Below, piece after piece: positions 57,319-64,000 of a stretch of DNA of 64,000 nucleotides. The notes below the pieces were generated by a model. It was given only the letters and a program-made list of their open reading frames with translations. It had not been told where the DNA came from and made no database searches. The position numbers and the translations under genes are program-made. The stretch is from Phoronis australis (lineage: Eukaryota; Phoronida; Phoronidae). The DNA lies in contig NMRA01000565.1 of NCBI GenBank assembly GCA_002633005.1, positions 187,847 to 251,846 of the forward strand, in the 5' to 3' direction. Numbering within the stretch: the stretch's first letter is position 1; each line of letters begins with the position of its first letter.

Positions 57319-58394
57319 CACTCCACTGCAGATAGTTGACTGTCAGTTAGTACGATGCATTCATGACAAATTCAATGTCCCTTATGATAACGTCAACAAC
57401 GAATAAGCAACAAAAAACGCACGCACTGGTAATATGAGAAGTTCCATATCACGTGTCAATAGTCTGATGATTCACAATGTACTTACAGCACATTCATTTG
57501 TCGCACACGATCACAAAATTCAATTGTTATGAGAAATCCACTACCGGCCAAGTGAAGCAATCAACGCGAGTAAATTATTCGCCCCGAATATCTAGCATGT
57601 GAAAGAGTTGATGTAATCATACAACTCGCAGTTCCCCACAAATCCATGAAGATTCTACAGGTGAAAAAATGGCTACGAGACGAAAAATCCTCGGGGTGGT
57701 TTGTTAAGAACTTAGAAAGTTATAGCAAGCACAGGTATACACGTATCGAATAGATCATTTATACATACATGTAATCTCAGGTAAGTTTCGTGACTCAATG
57801 AGATGAGAAAACAATGTAAAACGTTGATTAAAAACCGAATTTCGTGTGACTTAATAAAAAGTGTGATTGAACAGTCCTGTTGCAGCCATATTAGTAGCAT
57901 GCATACAGTGTTGTGATCAAAAGCTCGCTTACCTGCTCAAAAAAGTTACTTTCTCACATCACTCAACGCTGTAGTTTCTCCGTGAAGTAACAGTGAGCAT
58001 TATTAGTGTTGGGATTAGGCTTCTCGGGACCTTTGAGCTATAACACATGAAGATTCTCCAGTGACACCCTGAAACTAATTAACAATTTGATTAAAAGTTT
58101 TAAAGAAAACATCGTTTAGGAAAGTGAATGTAACTTACGAACATCAAACTGCACAGGGTAGATCTTATTACGAAGTTAGTTGGGCTCTTTCAACACCCTC
58201 GTCGCCACGGTCTCGGATCGAGCCAGCGAATTCAAGACGTCGAGGCAAGGCCTGTTTTTTGTGGGACCTTCTCGAGACGCAGCGCCTGCAATGGCTAAAA
58301 TGCATTTACTCTATATTATGTGTAGCCCATGACATGACAGAATATGAACTATAGTTTAAAATCAAACTCAGAAAAAGGGCAAGATAAAACTAAC

Positions 58395-58557
58395 CATAGT
58401 TGACGGGATGAACGTACCCCAAGAAGGCAAACCAATGCAAGGTCTGAACAAATAACGAAAGCGACCACACAATGCCTTCATCATGTGACGTGTTTTAATA
58501 TTTCTTTAGACTCGGGTCCTCGTAGCAGGGACATGACCAACATGACAACATGGCGGC
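58395..58557 (-). promoter_or_regulatory. Candidate promoter / 5' UTR exon of A2
   Basis: Counterpart of 17,252-17,413: AACATGGCGGC at 58,547-58,557, the E-box-like GTCACATGATG, then a stretch ending in donor-like ATG|GTTAGT. Its conservation against a more divergent background favours a regulatory or UTR role. Inference only. Confidence 0.3.
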
Positions 58558-60424
58558 TTGTTTTTTTCAGCCAAATGTGTAGGCTGAGAAAAAGCATACC
58601 GAAGAGAGGTAAATTTATGTGGCATTAGTCTGTACATGTTTTTAACGCACACCTTCCTTGTGCGATGTTATTCGAAGAGTACACTTCCCTGATAGGAAAT
58701 TTTATCAAACCTTTGTTGAGGTTTATCAAAAGCGTATCCAGTTTCAGAACAGTACCTTTAGTATAGACCGAAGAAAGAACAACACAGCACGCCGTTATTG
58801 AACATTTTTCTTATTGTAGGTGAGCTCTACCTTACGACGCGCTATTGAGCGTCTAGAAACGTAAACCGCTCACTGGATTAGAGACCAATTATCAAAAATG
58901 TTTGCCTATGTTTCTATGGTTTTGTATTATCTAAAGAGGCGTAGCCTAACAAATCGGTAGTTCCAAATCACCAGTCAAAGATTCTTTTCTTTCAAAATTT
59001 CATCCGCAGGAAATGATATGCCGCTACGTATACACGGTGTAAACGTGAATTACATACCATTTAAAACATCACGACGTGCATTCTGAACGAATGGCTATTG
59101 ATTGAAAGGTACAGCAAGTGTTACAGACATATTCTATCAGGGTCTAAATTACCGGAAAATTAAAAAATAGCGACGCATAGTACTCCAAGGTTCTAGATAC
59201 CAGTCACGAAACCTTGTTCGGGTACCTGTATGAAGCGCAACACACATGTACAAAGCAGGTCGTTGGGTAAGTTTACTCACGAAAACCAAACAGCTTTATC
59301 AGCGGGTGAAAATAACAGGGTAGAGTTCAGTAGACAGTGGACCTACATGTACGTTTGGAGCTCGCTAAAATTTAGCCAAAATTACATGTTCTCATTTAAA
59401 ATGCACGACAATGTCACGTAACACCACGAAGTCTTGCTTCTTAGCGAGGTCCTAGCGTTAGTGAACTCTACCCACAACTATATGTGACTAGTATTTAAAC
59501 TTGACTGCAAAATTTATATATCTGGTATAACTGTTCAGAAAGTATTTTCCAGTTTTGGTCCAAATTAGAAAGACGCCATGCATTGCTCTACTTTCTTTGC
59601 AATCTTCTTTTGTGTCTTGGCAAACTTCCAGGGGTCCGTGTCATGAAATGTGGTCTTACGACTGTTTGTGAAAAATAATTTTAAAAGTCTCAATTTGGCA
59701 AAAGCGCAGTCTCTGAAAATAAACACATAACCGTTAAGTTACTGGGGGTATAGATTATAAATTGTTTTTTCACTGTGAGCGCTGATAATTGTTAGACTGA
59801 ACGTTTTTTCATTATCTTTGAAGTGGGAGCCAAAGAACAAATTCTGTCTGAGTAGTTAGGTTCTGTATATTTTAAATTTCTACGCTTTGATTAGCATTTC
59901 AAACCTCCTTGGTTTAGTAAGGCCAAAAATCTTTTACAGTTCAAGTCTGTAGTTGTTTTCAAAAGCGATGCGGTTTTTCGAACACAAAAACACACAAGAC
60001 TTTTGTTATAGTTAAAGCTATTAAATAACTTAAAGAAGTCAACTTTCCACAAAATAACCCAAAAATGCGTTTTTAGCTAAAAACCAACTGTGAACTTTTG
60101 AAAACTAACATGGGTCCATGTGTGAAGCTGTTGAAAAATGTATGAAGACGTGCTTTTTTTCTTGTTTGTTTTTGAGATATCATGCGCAGCTTTAGAAGCA
60201 TTCTATAGGAATTATGACAATATATTTTAGGCAATCTTTGTAAAGGCATATCATATCATGTCAAAAATGTACAATTTTCATGTCTAAGCTCCTTCGACAA
60301 GAATGTCCTGCATCATCGACAAAGCCATTATTTCGAAGTATTTGACCACAGACAAGTCGGTTGAAAGAATGCGCATTCCCATTCCCACATGCTCCTTCGA
60401 AGTATTCTAAAAGTTCTATTATTC
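58558..60424. other. Intergenic region above A2
   Basis: It aligns with unit 1 to about 59,565. From there to about 60,355 it is unit-2 specific (unit 1 has the THAP transposon at this place). No coding or repeat signature is recognised in that 790-bp stretch. Confidence 0.45.
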
Positions 60425-61566
60425 TATGCCATAACCTCGTACTCGCCCTAGGTTATCTTCTACACTTGCAGCATTCAGTTCGTTATACTCTTCATGTGAA
60501 TCTACCGCGCTCTTTACCAGTTCTTCATCAACGGGAGGTTGTGTCAAATTGACGTAAGGTACGTCATCTGTTCGTTGATAAGCGTAAGCTTGTATGCCTG
60601 AGAAGGCGCCATCTTGACACTGACAATCGTCAATTCGCTCATGTTCACCCGTCTTCCTGACCTTTTTGTAGCGTAATTCTGAAAATATCCGGGTCTGAAG
60701 ACGATTTTAGTGACAAAATCGTTTATTGGAATGGGGATTTGGAACACCTAAGCAAACCTATGCACACCCACCCCTGTAGGTTAACACGAACATTTCGCAA
60801 CTCTTTGAAGCTGTACATTTATATTTCCTAGCCAATTTCCTAACCTATTAGCCTGGATACCAAATCTCCAATAGTAAGCCTTCGTAGAGAGTTCATGTTT
60901 ACTTTTCCTCTTTTTACTGCTAGAGTGTGCACTTGCCGTCCATGCTAGTCAAGCAGAGTCGCAATGTTTGCATCTAAAACTGAAGCTTACTTTCAATGAC
61001 ACACTGAAAAATACTTCAGAGCACGAGTATTTTGAAGACACTGTTTCAGCATTATTTTAGTTAAAATCTTCATAAAACAGATTTTAACGCAGGTTTGTTC
61101 AGTCGAAGCTAGTGCACATTCAAATATTTTCAAAGTTAACTGAATTTAACATGAGTTTGTAGTTTAATTTGCTTTTAGTTTTGCACTACTACCTAAAATA
61201 GCCTCTGGAGTAACGACTCATGTGTTATGGTTGCTTACTGGACTTCCGCCATACGCAATGGAAAATCTTTTTGAAACTAATAATAAAATACGGCAAGGCA
61301 GGGTCGAAAATTACCAAATGTTTATATTTTAGTGACGCCTTCCGACTGACGAAATTCATCCTGTGTTGTAAATTGTTGAATATAGAGGAGATAATATCTT
61401 TAAAACAAACAAACTAACAAGTACCCAAACAAGAAAACCAATTACTAAATCTGAAAGCCAGCAAGCTTTGTCAGAAATAAAATTTCCAAAAAATAGAATA
61501 TCTATTACCAGTTAGTTCCCTGAAACCAGTACTCATTAATTCCATATCCACTTTCAAGTACAATTT
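60425..61566 (-). pseudogene. Cassette B, unit 2: broken receptor tail
   Basis: Exon equivalents are 61,566-61,509, 60,973-60,845 and 60,588-60,425. The middle exon has TAG at its tenth codon (LLD-stop) and a weakened donor G|GTTAGG. The last exon has lost the Tyr of VYEEL (now VDEEL) and gained one base near the end, so the final EYEVM motif is out of frame. PYVNL and EYNEL are still legible. Unit 1 keeps the open version at 22,198-20,149. Confidence 0.65.
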
Positions 61567-62489
61567 CTTAAAATTAAGATGGTTCAATGAACGAACTTTT
61601 TAACTCACCATTTGAAAATTGTTGGAAACGCACTGAAATGGACTCATCTCTTTATCGGTAGCCATGAACAAAACCGTTGAAAAATGACCCCCCCTGACAA
61701 ACTCTCAAACGTACGGCTAACACGTTTTCAACAGCAGCCATGGGTCATCTTCAATGTGAAAAGGTGGCCAATATAGGTTTTCACGGGGTTAAATATGTAT
61801 TGTTTCACCGGCTCACTTCATGGCAACAATAGGGGAGTATGGCAATGAAACTTCAACGCCAGTCCTTTAACAATTCTACATGGACAGCCCACTTCGTAAA
61901 TGAAATGACAACCCCTAGCTTGAAAAGTGACCTTGATCGTGTGACATTGTGGAGCGCCATGGAGGTCACCCTTCAGTTATCGAGTTTCAGCTGATACGTC
62001 ACCATATTAATTTTTGGCGTTCCTGTTATCATTTTGCAGTTCTCCTCCTCAATTTTCCTTTAGTGTCCCATTTTGAAGTAGCGCCCTCTAGGCGTGGAAG
62101 ACGAAACTCCGTTCATCTCACTGCCAATGCTTGACGGCAGGTCTGGTTAGTTATACAAAACCGATCCTGAAACCCCCTCGGGTATAGCTGTACCAGTGAC
62201 AGGATTTCAATGCAAGTTTCGACAGACCAACGAAGCCATTTTACATTTGCCGCACTAAATATAGATGCTAGTAAAGAAAGACTCGGCGGAGTCACACCCG
62301 ATCAAATGGCACAACGAAGCCATCAAGACTCTCGAACAATCCGCCACTGGTTGCAGTGGTTTAAGTTTGATACTTGTTTCGTGATCGTCTTGTCGTCATG
62401 CCATGAAATCGGGGAGAGGCTACATGGAACAATAAAACATCTGGTAGGGGCCGGCAGTGCAGACGTGGGGTCATCAAGCGCAAACTCTA
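61567..62489. other. Conserved block after cassette B, unit 2
   Basis: Aligned with 22,199-22,679 plus 26,101-26,512 without the 3.4 kb element. It retains the plus-strand open frame DASKERLGGVTPDQ..SRTIRHWLQWFKF (about 62,265-62,465). The CTCF-like word is altered (gcgccctctagg at 62,081). The function is unknown. Confidence 0.4.
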
Positions 62490-63785
62490 TGACTGGTCTT
62501 ACAAATGGAAGATGAAAAATGTGTTGATCTTATATTTTCTACGTTCAAACAAATCCAATGCTGCAATTATCACTCAATGGGAAAGCTGTTCCCAGTAAGT
62601 TCACAAAAAACATCTTGGCTTGCTACTAGACCATAAGCTTACATTTACTCCTCATTGTCGCGAACTCGTTCATAAAGTACAAAAATTAATTAATCCAATT
62701 AGAATTGTCTCTCGTCATCTCAACTCCAGGCATCTTGAAAATCTTGTCAAGTCTTTTGTACTTCCACATCTAGATTACTGTGACATAATTTACCAATCGG
62801 CAAACGCTGGCATCCTTCTTCAATTAGAAAGACTACAATACCAAGCAGCTTTATCCATAACAGGGGCATACAAAGGGTCCAACACAATCAAGGGTCTAAA
62901 TAGTCTCAGCTGGAGCAAACTAGCAACCCGTCGTAAACTCCACCTGTCCATGTATACGTTCAAAGTCTTAACCAACATAAACAATTATTCAAACAAAATC
63001 CTCTTTGACTCCTACAAAAGACCAAACACGAGACCAGGTTTGTAGCAAAGTAATATGCACACTATTCCATCTTCCCTCAGTCAAGCCTTCAGGAGATCAA
63101 CGATATTAACTTGTATTGACAACTGGAATTTCTTACCATACAAAATAAAAGAAAGCACTTCAATTGTCACTCAAAAATAACATTAAAATGCATACCACAA
63201 CTCAAGACTTGCCAGTCCCATTGACATCATTCCAAATTCCTCGCAACCATAAAATAAACCTATACAGATCAAGATGCGGTCTATTCATAAACAACGAGAA
63301 ATTTAAATATAATTTTAATAATATTTCGCCTCTGTGTTCCTGTGGAGACACCCAGTCAAATGCTCAAGTTTTCTTTGCTTGTGAGGTATGCAAGGAGTAG
63401 AGGGTAAAACTTTTCCGAACAATACCCCAATGTTTACAAAAAATATTCTGAAATTCCACAATTGTACAATTTTTTTTCTATATGGATGTCAAGAACTAAA
63501 CCCAAATGAAAGTACGGTTTTATTCGAAATAACATCAAAATTTCTTTATAACATTAAATATCTTTGTGCGTGTGGATAGAAATGTATACATGTGTGTGAA
63601 AATTAATTTACATTCGTAATCATATATCATTGTATTCTTGACATCATTTCTTTTAATTTATGTATTTGTGTGTAATAATTGTATAAAGACTTCTTTGTAT
63701 TTTTCATCTCAGATATTATGCCTCTTGGCGCTTTCTGGGTTATTTATATTCATTGTATTCTGAAGATTTCGTAATAAACATTACT
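62490..63785 (+). mobile_element. Second LINE: 5'-truncated 3' fragment
   Basis: The frame begins KHLGLLLDHKLTFTPHC (near 62,602) and continues SRHLENLVKSFVLPHLDYCD, LERLQYQAALSITGAY and LSWSKLATRRKLHL to a stop at 63,045. After a frame change it reads INLYRSRCGLFINNEKF and SPLCSCGDTQSNAQVFFAC. This is the C-terminal part of a non-LTR reverse transcriptase with its terminal Cys-rich motif. It belongs to a different lineage from the 44-48 kb element. An AT-rich 3' UTR ends near 63,785. Unit 1 lacks it. Confidence 0.8.
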
Positions 63786-64000
63786 AAAAAATAATAAACA
63801 CTTATTTTGAGTTGCACAGAAGTAGAACAGAAAGTGCCAAAAATAACTTTCTTACTGAAGATGGGTTTCATCCACTTTTCTTGCATTCAGGGATGGGTTA
63901 AGAAATTCGCCACGAGAACGAATATGATAAGATACTATTCGACGTCCGACAGCCATATTTTTACGCCAAGATCAGTGGAAACATTTCACAAGAGAAATAG
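63786..64000. repeat. Junction and start of the next array unit
   Basis: 'aataataaacacttattttg' recurs from 27,701, and the anchor attcgac..ccgacag begins at 63,937. A third unit therefore follows beyond the window. Confidence 0.8.

Larger units (their letters stand above)
27890..63936. repeat. Tandem-array unit 2 (36.0 kb)
   Basis: The same order of elements as unit 1, with insertions at about 31,218-31,925, 32,585-33,717, 35,330-36,440, 38,230-52,480, 57,173-57,318 and 62,490-63,785 that account for its greater length. The next unit starts at about 63,937. Confidence 0.85.

Overview
This is eukaryotic genomic DNA from an animal. The coding signal sits in short exons with GT/AG borders separated by long AT-rich introns, and several classes of animal transposon are present (non-LTR retrotransposons, THAP-domain DNA transposons, MITEs, a tRNA-derived SINE head). 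There are no prokaryotic operons. The mix of Ig-superfamily receptors with ITIM-like tails, many THAP fragments and the frequent ACATGTA words fits a marine invertebrate, possibly an invertebrate deuterostome (lancelet, hemichordate or echinoderm). The species cannot be fixed from the sequence. Homopolymer runs and single Ns point to a draft assembly.

The window is a tandem array. One repeat unit runs from about 1,264 to 27,889 (26.6 kb) and a second from about 27,890 to 63,936 (36.0 kb). The first 1.2 kb is the end of an earlier unit and the last about 60 bases start a further one. The two full units align block by block and differ mainly by transposon insertions.

Each unit carries on the minus strand one apparently complete 10-exon gene, called A1 (14,937 down to 3,985) and A2 (56,732 down to 29,923). 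Every splice phase fits, giving proteins of about 601 and 600 residues: a signal peptide, three Ig-like domains encoded by one exon each, a short stalk, one transmembrane helix and a cytoplasmic tail with five or six tyrosine motifs. These include strict ITIMs and a YVNV motif of the Grb2-binding type. They look like paired paralogous inhibitory-type immune or recognition receptors. Further up each unit lies a second, divergent set of cytoplasmic-tail exons (cassette B: 22,198-20,149 and 61,566-60,425) with no Ig or transmembrane exon found beside it. It is open in unit 1 and broken in unit 2.

The rest is introns, flanks and mobile DNA. Unit 2 has a 14 kb insertion in the intron between the second and third Ig exons of A2. 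It holds a THAP fragment, a degenerate multi-exon or frameshifted unknown gene, and a non-LTR retrotransposon that was itself split by a THAP element flanked by TTAA. Unit 1 has its own insertions: a 3.4 kb unclassified element at 22,680-26,100, a second copy of the TTAA/THAP element at 18,488-20,093, MITEs, and a 7-copy 55-bp minisatellite that is single-copy in unit 2. No rRNA, CRISPR or functional tRNA gene was recognised.
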